A DNA stretch of 64,000 nucleotides from Chara braunii. Lineage: Eukaryota > Streptophyta > Charophyceae > Charales > Characeae. Positions 1-14,013 of this stretch are shown here, one piece after another (position 1 is the stretch's first letter; the number at the start of each line of letters is the position of its first letter). A program made the position numbers and the translations under genes. The stretch is from positions 560,053 through 624,052 of the forward strand of contig BFEA01000277.1 in the NCBI GenBank assembly GCA_003427395.1. Reading direction: 5' to 3'. Below the pieces are notes generated by a model. It saw only the letters and a list, made by a program, of their open reading frames with translations, did no database searches and was not told where the DNA came from.

Positions 1-83
<83 letters not shown>
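1..83. repeat. (AG)n microsatellite
   Basis: An uninterrupted AG dinucleotide run fills the left edge of the window and is probably longer beyond it. It is followed by a short CA-rich stretch and then GC-rich repeats. Long GA/CT tracts recur in this window at 10731-10856 and 35299-35445. Confidence 0.98.
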
Positions 84-87
<4 letters not shown>

Positions 88-195
88 CATAGAGCACCGA
101 CCGCCGATCACATGCGCACCGACGCACCCACACAGAGCACGCGCGCACCGACCACGGATTACACACACACCCACTTTGATAGGCAGAAGAAAGTG

Positions 196-430
196 GCGGG
201 CGATTGGAGAAGTGGCCGTGGGCCGCAACAACATTGCGTGCGGGCGATTGGAGGGGTGGCCCGGCAACAAAAAATGGGCGCGCGAGTGATTGTAGGGGTG
301 GCCCGGCCAAGAAAAGCAGACGGGTGGGCGATTCGACTCCTCGGGTACATGGGCGGGGCGGGCCACGATTACGGGCGGATGGGCGGACGACTGGAGGGGT
401 GGGCAGCGAACGATTGGAGGGGTGGGCGGG
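196..430. repeat. GC-rich degenerate tandem repeat
   Basis: A motif close to CGATTGGAGGGGTGGCCCGG recurs at about 201, 245, 287, 388 and 411, with spacers of unequal length. The open frames here on both strands are a by-product of high GC content and resemble no protein I know. Function unknown. Confidence 0.7.
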
Positions 431-480
431 CCTGCAATTCGGTGCCTCCGGTAATGACCGACAGAATCTGAAATCTGACA

Positions 481-612
481 TCGCATGGCCCGAACCGCAG
501 GCCGGTAACCACCACGGGCAGCCCAGATCGCAGGCCGATCAGAAAACTTTCAGATCGGCCTGCGATCCGCGCCGTCCGCGGTGGTTACCGGCCTGCGATT
601 CAGGTCGTGCGA
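481..612. repeat. Near-perfect hairpin, 60-bp arms and 12-nt loop
   Basis: The left arm is 481-540 and the right arm 553-612, separated by the loop at 541-552. The arms are reverse complements at roughly 85% of positions. The 15 bp next to the loop (GATCGCAGGCCGATC and its complement) and a block around GCAGGCCGGTAACCACC pair perfectly. The structure could be a foldback mini-element, a miRNA-like precursor or a cruciform-forming repeat. I see no clear target-site duplication around it. Confidence 0.85.
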
Positions 613-807
613 TATGATGCTAAGCAGTAATTATAGTAGGTGTAGATGTAGATTATCACTAATTAGTACTATTACCTTAATAGTACTATTGGATAGCCCA
701 CATTGCTAAAGATCGCTTCTTCCTCAAAAAATTTTTTTTTCCGAAGATCATTTTTAAACTTCCCCAAATAAAAATTTGAATCTTAATTTTCTTTCAAAAT
801 TCATTCG

Positions 808-1908
808 TGCAAGGATTATGAGTGTGAACGATAAACAAAAAAACAAGTTGCGAAATCACACAGATGTCCAAGAAGTCGTGTACAAGCAGAGAGCACAATT
901 GCACCAAGAATCCGTCCAAATAGAGCAATACAATGAAGTAATGAGCCAATGTTCAAGCCCTCAGGCCACACCAACACAGTATCCAAAGTCGCTCCTCTTT
1001 GTCTGGCGCCCAACGCCTAGCCTACTCTACCCGACTATCCTACCTACAGCTGTGTTCACGCAACAGGCTCACTTCGACTCTCGAAGACCAATGTACATAA
1101 TGTCAACACCATAGCCGACCTATCTTCATGTACCAGGTACGTATCTCGTCACCCTCATCAGACTTTGATAACCCACACACTCGCCTCCTTCCCTGAAGAC
1201 CACCAGATCGCCCGCTTACCCCCTAGCGCCCAGCAGCCCAGCTATGGCTGCCAGCGCACCGCTGCCCTGCAGTGCCCCACTTCACCTAAACGAGCCCCGC
1301 AAGCGCACTGGCCGCAACGCAGCATCCAATGCAGCAGCGCAGCAGCGTGACCGCACTCCCTGTGCGGGCCAGAATCCCTGCCTGGGCTGCCTCACTTCCT
1401 ATATGGAAGTGGCAGCCTCCTGGATGCTGCGTGTGGCCTGGCTGGAAGCTTCTAGTAGCTTCCTGTTGGGCCCCAGCACCTGCGCCCAGGCCTGAGACTA
1501 CAGTTGAGGGCCTGGCCCCTTTACAGTTGGGCACGGCCTCAGTTTCTAGACTTGGGCCATTTGCTGCATTTGCACAGGTCCCCGGGGTAGGTGTGTCGAC
1601 AGTACTGCTTTTGCATCGGCCTGTGGCCACTTTAAGATGTATCGACCCTGCTTTGTGTGTATGTGCCCAGGCGCAACTGCCAAGGCCTGGCCCAACTGTA
1701 CGGCGCAGCTTAGTGAGGCTCACGCGTCCACTCAACCAACTGGCGGGCTGCAACAGCCTGAATACCCATATATGAAAATGTCGAGTTTTGGCCTCTGATG
1801 AATATTCAGGCCCGCCTTCAATTAGGGCGGGCACTTGGCTTGCTGGGGGACTCTGCCCAGAACATGTGTTTGCCCGATAAGGGCCCCTGCGAGGGCTCGT
1901 TCCTCGCA
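808..1908 (-). mobile_element. Solo LTR of family P, reverse orientation
   Basis: It begins TGCAAGG and ends CCTCGCA, the reverse complement of the P-family LTR (TGCGAGG...CCTTGCA). It is flanked by a 4-bp direct repeat TTCG at 804-807 and 1909-1912, as expected for integrase insertion. Landmarks shared with LTR1, LTR3 and 53385-54387 include a TACCAGGTAYGT block, an AACCAACTGGC block and a GGCCCGCCTTCA block. No internal region is attached, so this is a solo LTR from LTR-LTR recombination. It lies in inverted orientation about 140 bp from LTR1. Open frames inside it are not recognisable proteins. Confidence 0.8.
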
Positions 1909-2048
1909 TTCGGATTTACTTTAATTAATTTGGAATTTGCAAAATTTTTGATAACTCAAACCCTTCAATCCCCTTACTTTCCAATTACAAACCATATTAA
2001 TTAGGCAATTAATCAAATTTCTTGAATTTTCAATCTTTTCGATAAATT

Positions 2049-3089
2049 TGCGAGGCTCAAGGCCTTGATCTGCCCTACTGGGCCCTATTTTCTGTACAGT
2101 CGGCCGCCCTAAGTGAAGGCAGGCTCGACCCAGGGCCTACCGGAGTAATTTTGGGGTCACCACGCAACTGGGTAAATTCAGGCAGTTGCACAACGCCAGT
2201 TGGTTGAGAGCGCCCAGGCCCAGGCTGCCTCTTACAAATGTAACCGTTGCAGGTCCTGGGCCAGATTCGCAACGTGGACCGGACACAGGCCGCGAGCAGT
2301 TGGACACAGGCAACCATCACAGGCCCAGGGCCTGATTTGTTTGACTTGGGGCTCAGCCTCTCATGGGCCTACCAGAAGCTACTGGGCAGGGGCCCAGCAC
2401 AGCCAGGCTGCACGCAAGCAGGCAGGCCACTTCCATTTAGGAAAGTGTCTGCCCACATATTTGGCATTCGGGCACTGGCTGCATTCTGCGCAGGCGCTGC
2501 TGCGCTAACGTTGGCCAGCGCTCACAAGCTCACGGGCGAGCTGGAAGGAGCAGGCAGCCATAGCCGAGCTGCGCTGCTGTATGCTGGATGGGGCGCACGG
2601 TGGTTCTTGGGTGCATGTGGCATCTGTGAGTTGGGGATCGAGGTTGTGAGTGATACGAGAGACATACCTGGTGCTTGAGGCGAACGACATTGGCCAAGAT
2701 CTGCTCGTACTTCGGGGAGCTGTTGACATCATCAGCGGCATTTTAGATAGGCTAGATAGGATCTGCCATCTGTAGTCTGGGCGCCGAGCGCCAGATAGGA
2801 TATCGACATTGGTTTTTCGTTGATGATGATGAGACTATNATTGTAGATAGGCTAGATAGGATCTGCCATCTGTAGTCTGGGCGCCGAGCGCCAGATAGGA
2901 TATCGACATTGGTTTTTCGTTGATGATGATGAGACTATTCCAGCATTGTCAATTATGAGCTTTTGCTGTGCTCTTATTTGGTGGAACTCGTGATGCAATT
3001 CTGCTATTGGTTCAAGGTCACGACTATCTGGTCTCATGTGTATGATGCTGTTTGATTTCTGAAGTTCGCTATCGCTCATTTTCCTTGGA
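2049..3089 (+). mobile_element. LTR1: 5' LTR of Ty3/gypsy element P1
   Basis: It starts TGCGAGG and ends CCTTGGA (CCTTGCA in LTR2 and LTR3). A primer-binding site follows 3 bp later, which fixes it as a 5' LTR. It is the most complete LTR of the array: LTR3 lacks the first 151 bp and LTR2 the first 467 bp. A 95-bp block is duplicated around the unknown base at 2839. The antisense strand carries a conserved ATG next to the terminus and an exon-like block ending in a GT donor-like site (see findings). Confidence 0.8.
2744..2938. repeat. 95-bp direct duplication across an N
   Basis: Positions 2744-2838 and 2844-2938 read identically by eye, with a single n at 2839 between them. LTR2 and LTR3 contain the block once. 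The likely explanation is overlapping contig ends joined with a placeholder, not a biological duplication. Confidence 0.85.
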
Positions 3090-3092
3090 ATT

Positions 3093-3109
3093 TGGTATCG
3101 GAGTTGTGG
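3093..3109 (+). promoter_or_regulatory. Primer-binding site of P1 (tRNA-Met type)
   Basis: TGGTATCGGAGTTGTGG follows the LTR end by 3 bp. It resembles the plant LTR-element PBS TGGTATCAGAGC..., complementary to the 3' end of initiator tRNA-Met. The same site follows LTR2 and LTR3. It would prime minus-strand cDNA synthesis. Confidence 0.75.
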
Positions 3110-4327
3110 TACGTTGCGCTCATCTGGAGCTTGCCTTCTGCCTATGCGGTACATGCATGCGGTCTGCTGGGCGAGCGACCGTAGGGAGTGTGTAGTGAGG
3201 AGGGCGAAGGCAAGCAGGCAACCCAAGAGGAGAGGGGATCGCCAGGAAGGCTATGTGGTGAATATTGGGTGTTCGCAGCGTGATGAGAACTATCTGATGT
3301 GCAATTGATGTTGAGAATGCTGGTTGTGTTGAAGCAGCGAAGGGTCATCACAATCGGCATCGGGTCATCTGGTGAGAATATCTGTGGTTGGGGGGAGCCA
3401 TTTTGAGGTACGCTGCACCTAACCTTATCTACCCTCTTCAACACTTCTTGAGAGTCTTCTCATGTGAGGAGTCGAGTGCGCTCAACCTTGTGAGTTATCA
3501 CTGTTCACGGGGAGCATTTGGAAGGAGAGGGCGGTGCTATCTGAAGGGCCCAGGACGAAGCACTGGGTCACGATCACCATGCCAACCCACCGGGAGCAGA
3601 GCACGCATGCTTTGCTGCTTTGTCCTTTGTCTGCTCGCTGCGCTATAAATGGGTTCTGAGGGGCAGGCCAGCCCTATGGGAAAGACGAGTACCGGACGTC
3701 TATAAATAAGTACCGGCGGGGACCTTCCATTGGCTGTGATCGTCATCCTGTTTGCGACGTTAAATAATTCCTAAGGACTTCGGGGGCCGTCCATAAAAAC
3801 GCCTACTGATCAGCCAGCCAGTCGGTGTAAGGCTCGCTGCACGCGAGGATAAATATTGTGCAGAGCTGGCCAGCTCAGCAGGACTCGGGGCACAGAGGTG
3901 GGCCGTGTGCACACCTTTAGACACGCACGCTGTTCCAGATTGCTCAGGGACGCTGACGACGAGAGACATTCAGGAATAACTGAGGGAGGAGTAGATTCCA
4001 AGTGACAAGTTTGGGAAAGATTCCACTCTGCAGAAAGCCAATCAAGCGATTCTGTTTTTATTTTGATTACTTAGATGTACAACCATTAACATCTGATAGA
4101 CAACATAGTTAGAATTGTTTCCTGTTCATTGTGCTTTCTGTTTGTGAACTAGTCAAAGTCAAGATAGTTTCGTTTGTAGGAATCTGAACTTACCTGTTGG
4201 ACCCAAATGTACATACTCTCACTTAGCCACCGATTTATTATATTAATTATTTTAAATCGGTCTATGCATTTCGTTGCGGTGTGCATCAAGTGTGACCTAG
4301 TGTTGACCGTGTATAGTTCTGTAGCTT
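3110..4327 (+). other. P1 untranslated leader between PBS and gag
   Basis: This 1.2-kb non-coding leader is repeated with high similarity in P2 and P3. It holds TATAAATA at 3701-3708, a second TATAAAT around 3645, and an AT-rich block at about 4225-4255 just before gag. Frames inside it do not persist between copies. Such a long leader downstream of the PBS is unusual, and the TATA elements raise the possibility of an internal promoter. Confidence 0.6.
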
Positions 4328-5474
4328 ATGAGCGACAGGGAGACCACTAGAGAGGATGGCAGGATCTTGCGATCGGCTAGACACTCGATAGCCCACTTGG
4401 CATTAGGACCCGAGGGTGACAGGTTACTGTTCCACCAGCTTAGGGAGAGACAGCAGCAGCAGCGGAGAGTTACGGCCGCAAAGGCCAGCAGGGCGTTTGC
4501 AAGCGAAGCCCCTGCTTCAGTAACCATGGCAACTGCTGCGCAGCAGAGTTCCCAGGCCAGCAGTTCAGGGACCATAGGGTCAACGATTGCGCAAACCCTG
4601 AGCCAGTCCACTGGCGTTATGCCAAGCCAGCCAATAGTGTTGACCCCTGAAGAGGTCGCCATACAGCAGGCAGCACTGGAAGAGGCACAACTACAGAAGG
4701 CTCTAGGAGAGATAAAGGCAGAGAAAGAGAAGATGATTCGAAGAAGACCAAGGATGCAGCGGAGACATGTGGACGTTAGTGAGTTAAAGGGAATGGACCT
4801 CGCGCACATGGATGTAGGTTGGAGGCCAATGTGGACAGTCCTGCTAGGTGTAGTGGAAATGCAGGACCACCAGACAACTTTTGTACAGGACATCCAATAG
4901 AGCCTGGTCATATTGGTCGGGCGAGCTCATGCAGTACCATCACCATCAAGGCATAGTGCCTGGCCCGTGGTACAACCTCCTCCTTTTGTCCCACCGGTGA
5001 CTGGGGTATACCTATACTTAGCTCCAGTGTCGGTACATTCTGCTTCCCTAAGTATGTCATTAACAGGAGGGTTCTCCGCAGGGTCCCTGTACAGACAGTG
5101 TACACCCAACCTCCGTCGTAGGTTGCCGTAGCAGGGCATCCTGCTGTCTCGCCGCCTGCACAGCAGCAGCTAGTGCAGCAGCCTAGCCCCCATGGTCCAC
5201 AGCCTGGAATGGGACAGGTAGCGGGACAAACCCAGTGGGTTCCAAAGACGACCATCGCCTCTCCCAAACCATTTTCAGGGACAAGAGGGGCGAAGACCTC
5301 AACACCTGGTTGAGGTCAGTGCCAGTCTATGTCAAGTGTAAACCGACCTTGCCGCATGAGGAAGTGTTTGTGGCTGCCTCCTATTTAGAGGGGAGTGCAG
5401 CAAGACGGCTGAGTGGTTTAGTGCAACTACAGGGATACAGTCATGACTTCCGCGCTTGGGCAGTCAACCAGAAA
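4328..5474 (+). pseudogene. gag: P1 gag, N-terminal half (interrupted by LINE)
   Basis: The first 190 codons from ATG 4328 are open: a Gln-rich, Ala-rich segment (RQQQQR-like), then a charged helical stretch (EVAIQQAALEEAQLQKAL) that looks like a coiled coil. A TAG follows at about 4898. Similarity to P2 and P3 continues in shifted frames through a Pro/Gln-rich linker to a Ty3/gypsy gag domain near 5280-5460 (DLNTWLRS, ASYLEGSAARRL). The frame stops at a LINE insertion whose left target duplication is 5455-5474. Gag would form the virus-like particle. This copy cannot do so because of stops, frameshifts and the insertion. Confidence 0.8.
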
Positions 5475-6488
5475 CTTCTTTTTTTTTTTTTTTTTTTTTG
5501 AGAACAACAGAACCTCTCGGTTCTGGCTCCTACCATTCTGGGGAGCAACGGTCCGGTTCCTATTCCCCCGGCAAGTCAAGGATGAAACAAAATTTAACCA
5601 CACACGCTCCTCCCCATTATGGTTGGGAGGCCCAAGTGGACGACATTGATTACTTCCTTTTATGGATGGATGTACCACCCCTACCCCTGCCTAAGTTAGT
5701 CTGCATGACCTGGTTTATGCGTATTGCGGATCAGTTGTTTTCTGCTAACTAGCTCATGTCTTGTAAAATGAGGCTCGGCTAGCTTACTCCTCTCAGCTAT
5801 TCGGCTGCCTGATCAGATTTAAGTTTTGGAGTCGCTAAGCTGCCGTGTTTGCTGACTGGTTTGCAGCTAGATGTGACTACGGGCTCTATTTGTCTCTGTG
5901 GGTCGCTTCAGACTTCCATTCCTAAGACCCTAGACCCTATTCTTTATCCTTCTTTATTTTTGCTGGAAACCGGGTCCAGCGTCCCTTGTATACATCTTTT
6001 TTACAGAGAAAGTAGCAGAGAAAACACCTGCAAGCATTGATTATTCTGGTATCCAGAGGATTAACTGTGCAAGATTTGCAAAATAGGGGGCTGTTGCTAC
6101 TGCTGCTACCGTTGCTAAGGGCTAATTCTTTGTTTCCTCCTCTGCCCCCACACGTCACCTTCCTTCCCCACTTTCCAAACTACTATGAAATTACTTTGTT
6201 CCATACCATTGCAGATCCACCATTGAAAGGCCATGAGGCGGGAAGGGGCCAGGGAATTCCGAGGCGGGGCGCAGCGGTATAGCAGGGTCTGTCCTAGTCC
6301 ATTCCTTGAAACAAAGGGCGTAATCTCTTCTTGGCTCATCTTGGCTGTGCTACAGGGATTCTCCCCATCGAATATAGGCTATCCACCCCCCCTGCTCAGA
6401 CCCCAACCAGTCCCCTGAGAATTGTTTAATAGCCTTCTGTTCCAGATACGTCCGGTCTATTAACCAGTTGTTTGTTGGAAGGCAGCGG
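5475..6488 (-). mobile_element. LINE insertion in P1 gag, 3' part
   Basis: A minus-strand LINE tail enters with a 21-T run (5479-5499), the complement of a poly(A) tail, directly after the gag sequence CTTGGGCAGTCAACCAGAAA (5455-5474). It matches the LINE in P2 at 21341-22770. Compared with P2 it lacks about 410 bp (P2 22180-22591), including most of the zf-RVT region, and carries about 130 bp not in P2 (around 5869-5995). It is cut at 6488 by W1 and resumes at 14765. Confidence 0.85.
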
Positions 6489-8089
6489 TGTCGAGCCCAC
6501 GGTCCCCGCAGTGAGAGGGGACCTTCCCGGCCGTGTCACGCAGGATTCGGCAAGACTTTAGTTGTAGAGCGTTGCCGCTCCATCCGAGTGCGCCAGCCAT
6601 ACCTCTCGCGAACCCCTACGACAGGATAGGGTCACGCGAGGTACAACTTACCTCCACCTGAGGGAGTTGTCGCCATCCCTTAGGTGGGCGTATCCCCGCC
6701 GAGCTACCAGTCCACAGTACGCAAGCTTTTACACGCAATCGCAGAGGTGGACCAGCCGAGGGCGTTTTCTCGTACGTTGTAGCATAGGGGGTACGCGCGG
6801 TTCCACGCCTTTATCGGACCCGTACGCAAGCCGGCGCACTGGGGGGCTGAAGTCCCAAGCGCGACTCGTCGTCGGTCGACTAGGACGCATCCTTCTTACC
6901 ATGCATTACACCACGCCAGAACAAAAGTCAGATCAATCACACAAAAGCAAAACACTCCTAGTCCCTTTAATATCCAACCCATAACCTTCTGATACAGAAA
7001 TCGGTTAGGTATTGCGCGCGTCTTAAAATAAAACCGCACGGATGCAAGGTTTTCTCATATCGACTAAGCCATGCAAGCATTCGCTAGCGGTCACAATGAT
7101 GGCGTACTATGTAGTATCCATAATCGCGCGGTCCTCGATGGTCTCGAGGGTTGCGTTCGACACTCAAGTGTCGGCTGACACGCGCCTTGAGGGGTTAATC
7201 TCTCGACGCTAGACAACCGCCAAGGCGGTTGAGAACCACACCCTCTTCTGCACCCTGCGGAGAGTGGGCGGTACGCAGGTTCCGGCCTGTGATGGCAGTC
7301 AACCCTTATGGCCATGAAGACAAGCTCCATCATCCAAGGCCTGGAGAAAAGTCAAGGGGTTTGATTTTGACGACTGCCACCGACATCAACGTCCAATTAT
7401 AAACATTAACAAGCAAAATCACTCAGTAAATAAAAAGGCATCCCAACACCCATATTAATTCAAAACTTGAGATAAATAAAAGAGGCAAAAATAAGCCCAT
7501 CAGATATGCAGATCGCGCGACACATGGTTGTCATTCTCGCTGCCTCCAAAGTAAGACTCGTATACCAAGCTCCAAAATACTAACCTGCATAAAACACAGA
7601 CACATACGAAAGCCACACTAACATGCACCAATGTGGTCAACTTTACTGTTCCATGTAACTCACATCACGCCTCACACACTCAAACCCCAACCATTGTCCA
7701 ACTTTTCAAAAAAAACCATCAATTCTTTATAATGGTCATTAAAAGAAGTCTGGTTAAAAACCTTCAAAGAAAACACATCAAATCTCAGGGCTGAGGCATT
7801 CACGTTGAAGTACAAGTGCACGCAAAGTTGTGTCGTGAGCCGACGAGTCGGCGATCAACCAACCGACCTGTTATCAAAGATAACAGAAGACCCCCTCGTA
7901 GGATCGAGTTGAACTAGTCAGATCTTGAATCAAAAACGGCCAAGAATGACCTGTTACACAACACAGACCAAATCCCAAATACTTGATCTTTAAGTGTACG
8001 GAGAATAAATCCCCATATCACATCTTACTCAAAATCTCGTAAGACTAGATCTCAAATTCATTTTTCCAATGGACCTCAAAGAATAAGGA

Positions 8090-8440
8090 AAATTTTGGCA
8101 GCATCTCCCCTACACAGGGTGAATCGCCAAAACTTATCCTACCATAATATAATCTAACTCTTAAAAACTAGAAAAATTTCGGTAGCGCTTCCCGTAGGAA
8201 AAGTGTCTTTTCAGAATTTATACGAGGCTAAATGTAAAATCCAGAAATGACTTCTCAAAGTCAATTTTTGTCCAACTCCCTAATTTAGTAAAAATTTGGG
8301 CAGAACCTCCCCTAGAAAAGTAGGCTCCCCATATTTTAACTAAGCCAGATATAAATTCAGACAAAACTTGAATTGTGAAAGACAAAATTTGACTAACTCC
8401 TTGGTTTTGTAAAAATTTCGGCAACGCTTCCCGTAGGAAA
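8090..8440. repeat. Dispersed AAATTTCGGCAGC-TCCCC motif in W1
   Basis: Four imperfect copies of a motif near AAAATTTCGGYAGCGCTTCCC, followed by a GTAGGAAAAGT-like block, are spaced roughly 80-120 bp apart (about 8090, 8170, 8290 and 8410). The same motif recurs in W2 at 33715-34025, so it is an ancestral part of the W family. Confidence 0.65.
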
Positions 8441-8810
8441 AGTAGCTATCCAAAATTTATACAGGGCCAAGTAAAATAAAAGATCCCAGAAAATGCGAGA
8501 ACTTGAACTAAGTAAAATTTAACTCAGAAAATGCAGGAATTGAACTAACTCCTATAGCTCCAGCACGTGGCGCGCACTAACAGACTACCCTACTATACAG
8601 AAAACAGACATAGCCCGAACAAAAGACAAGTCTTTGTCAACAAGCATGTCATGCCCACAATGCATTCAACCCAATTCAAAACAAGGGTTCGTTCATCCAA
8701 AGTGCTAATCTTTCATTTGTCCTGATCACAGAAACAATAGTCCCGAATCTTACTTGGTTGATTATCTTTCAAAGTTGTTCTCAGTCAACCCCATGCAATC
8801 TTACAGACTT

Positions 8811-9053
8811 AGCAAGGCGGCCGAATCAGTCAGAACGACCTCATCTCCAGCCCCAGTTCAATGTCTTAGGCAAAACGAGCAAGGCGACCGGATCAATCTG
8901 GAGGACCTCATTTCCAGCGCCAGTTCAATGTCTTAGGCAACACGAGCAAGGCGACCGGATCAGTCTGGAGGACCTCATTTCCAGCCCCAGTTCAATGTCT
9001 TAGGCAAAACGAGCAAGGTGACCGGATCAGTCTGGAGGACCTCATCTCCAGTT
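8811..9053. repeat. 67-bp tandem repeat, about 3.6 units
   Basis: Units containing GAGCAAGGCGACCGGATCAG start at about 8811, 8878, 8945 and 9012, a constant 67-bp period. Divergence is low in the last three units, so expansion was recent. 67 is not a multiple of three, so the open frames across it are not maintained coding repeats. Confidence 0.85.
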
Positions 9054-12750
<3,697 letters not shown>

Positions 12751-12751
12751 A

Positions 12752-12791
12752 AATAATAATAATAATAATAATAATTAAAAAAAAAAAAAGC
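12752..12791. repeat. (AAT)n plus A-run
   Basis: A short AATAAT... microsatellite ends in a poly(A) run of about 13. It could mark the 3' end of an old retroposed fragment, but I see no flanking duplication. Confidence 0.6.
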
Positions 12792-12894
12792 AGCGGTATT
12801 TCAGCATGCGGCGCAAGCTCCCACTTACCCACCTTCAGTGGAGTTCGACCTCAGGTCTGCATTTCAACAGTGCGTGGGTGTGTCAAATGAGCTA

Positions 12895-13245
12895 GGCCCG
12901 CCCGCGGCTGTTCCCATAGGCCTATTTTTCACAGTCCCCGGGTGCACCATTCTGAGCTAGGTCCTCAGGTGCTGGTCCCACACTCCTGTTCAACAGTTCA
13001 TGGGGGTACCACTGAGCTGGGCCCGCCGCAGCAGTTCCCACAGGCCTATTTTCAGCAGTTTGCGGGTGTACCAACTGAGCTGGGTCCTCAGCTGCTGGTC
13101 CCACAGGCCCGTTTCACACAGTCCGCGGGTGTACCAGTCTGAGCTAGGTCCTCAGGTGCAGGTCCCACGGGCCTGTTTCACAGAGTCCGCGGGTGTTCTA
13201 GCTGAGCTGGGCTAGCTGGTGCTGGTCCCACAGGCCTGCTCACAC
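12895..13245 (+). repeat. ~63-bp (21-codon) tandem repeat
   Basis: About five units share CCCACAGGCCYRTTTCA, CAGTCCGCGGGTGTACCA and GAGCTGGGTCCTCAG. In one frame they encode a 21-residue unit with ELGPQ, LLVPQA and QSAGVP. Unit length is close to a multiple of three, but a one-base change near 13140 breaks the frame and there is no long surrounding ORF. It may be a decayed coding repeat or a non-coding minisatellite. Confidence 0.65.
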
Positions 13246-13344
13246 CCAACCTTCTCACTTTTCACTGCAGACTGAGGCTAACGGGCGGTGTAACCCCTGG
13301 CCATGGCTGCCCAGGCCTATTCCACCACCCCGCAGGTCCTAGTG

Positions 13345-13605
13345 CAGATCTTGGCTGTAGTAGCAAATATCCAAATGAGAACTTTTGAAGGCCGACGTGG
13401 GGGCGGGTTCCATCTCACCTGCTGCTGCGATAGCCTGCTGCACAGCCAAAACTACGGCAGCCTCCCACTGGTGCCCCCTGGCCCCGCCGTAGCAAATGTT
13501 TAATTGAGAACTTTGCAGGCCGAAGTGGCCTGCTGCTGGGACAGCTTGGGCCGCGCAGCCAGCACTGCGGCAACCTTTTACCGGTGCCCCTTGGGCCCGC
13601 CCAGG
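13345..13605. repeat. Diverged ~125-bp direct duplication
   Basis: Two successive blocks start GTAGCAAAT, continue with TGAGAACTTT and GCAGGCCGA-like text, share CCTGCTGCTG, and end GGTGCCCC...GGCCCGCC. Only about two units are present. Confidence 0.55.
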
Positions 13606-14013
13606 CATAGTTCATCATCCTACGTATCCCAGGGGGCAAGCTCACACTAAAACCTGTCACAGCAAACCGTGGTTGGCGGACGGTGCGCCCGCAACGACCC
13701 CCGCCACCAAGGTTTCTTTCCGCCTCGTGGGCTAATTACCCACCGGCTTGCACATTGAACTCCCCGGTCCAAGTATCAAGACGGGTAGACAGAGGAATTT
13801 TTGCCAGCATCCTGGACACGCCGGAACCCAAGCGGGCCTGTCAAAAGAGGCGCGTGATCAAGGTCCTCGACTGCCGTAACGGCCGCCCGTGTCCGGCGAA
13901 GTAGTAGCCGAGCCAGACCTAGGTGCCCGACGTCGGTCTCGGACCCGGTCAGCGGGTTAAAGATAACTGTAGAAATAAAAGTAAAATAATAAAATTAAGA
14001 ACAAATGCGAGGA

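Noticed and set aside
1286-1909. 207-codon minus-strand frame as a gene
   Set aside because: It lies wholly inside a solo LTR and is not kept in LTR1, LTR3 or the 53385 copy.
13683-13904. Possible rRNA or conserved gene fragment because of GC-rich, regular text
   Set aside because: I could not match it to any rRNA helix or protein motif.
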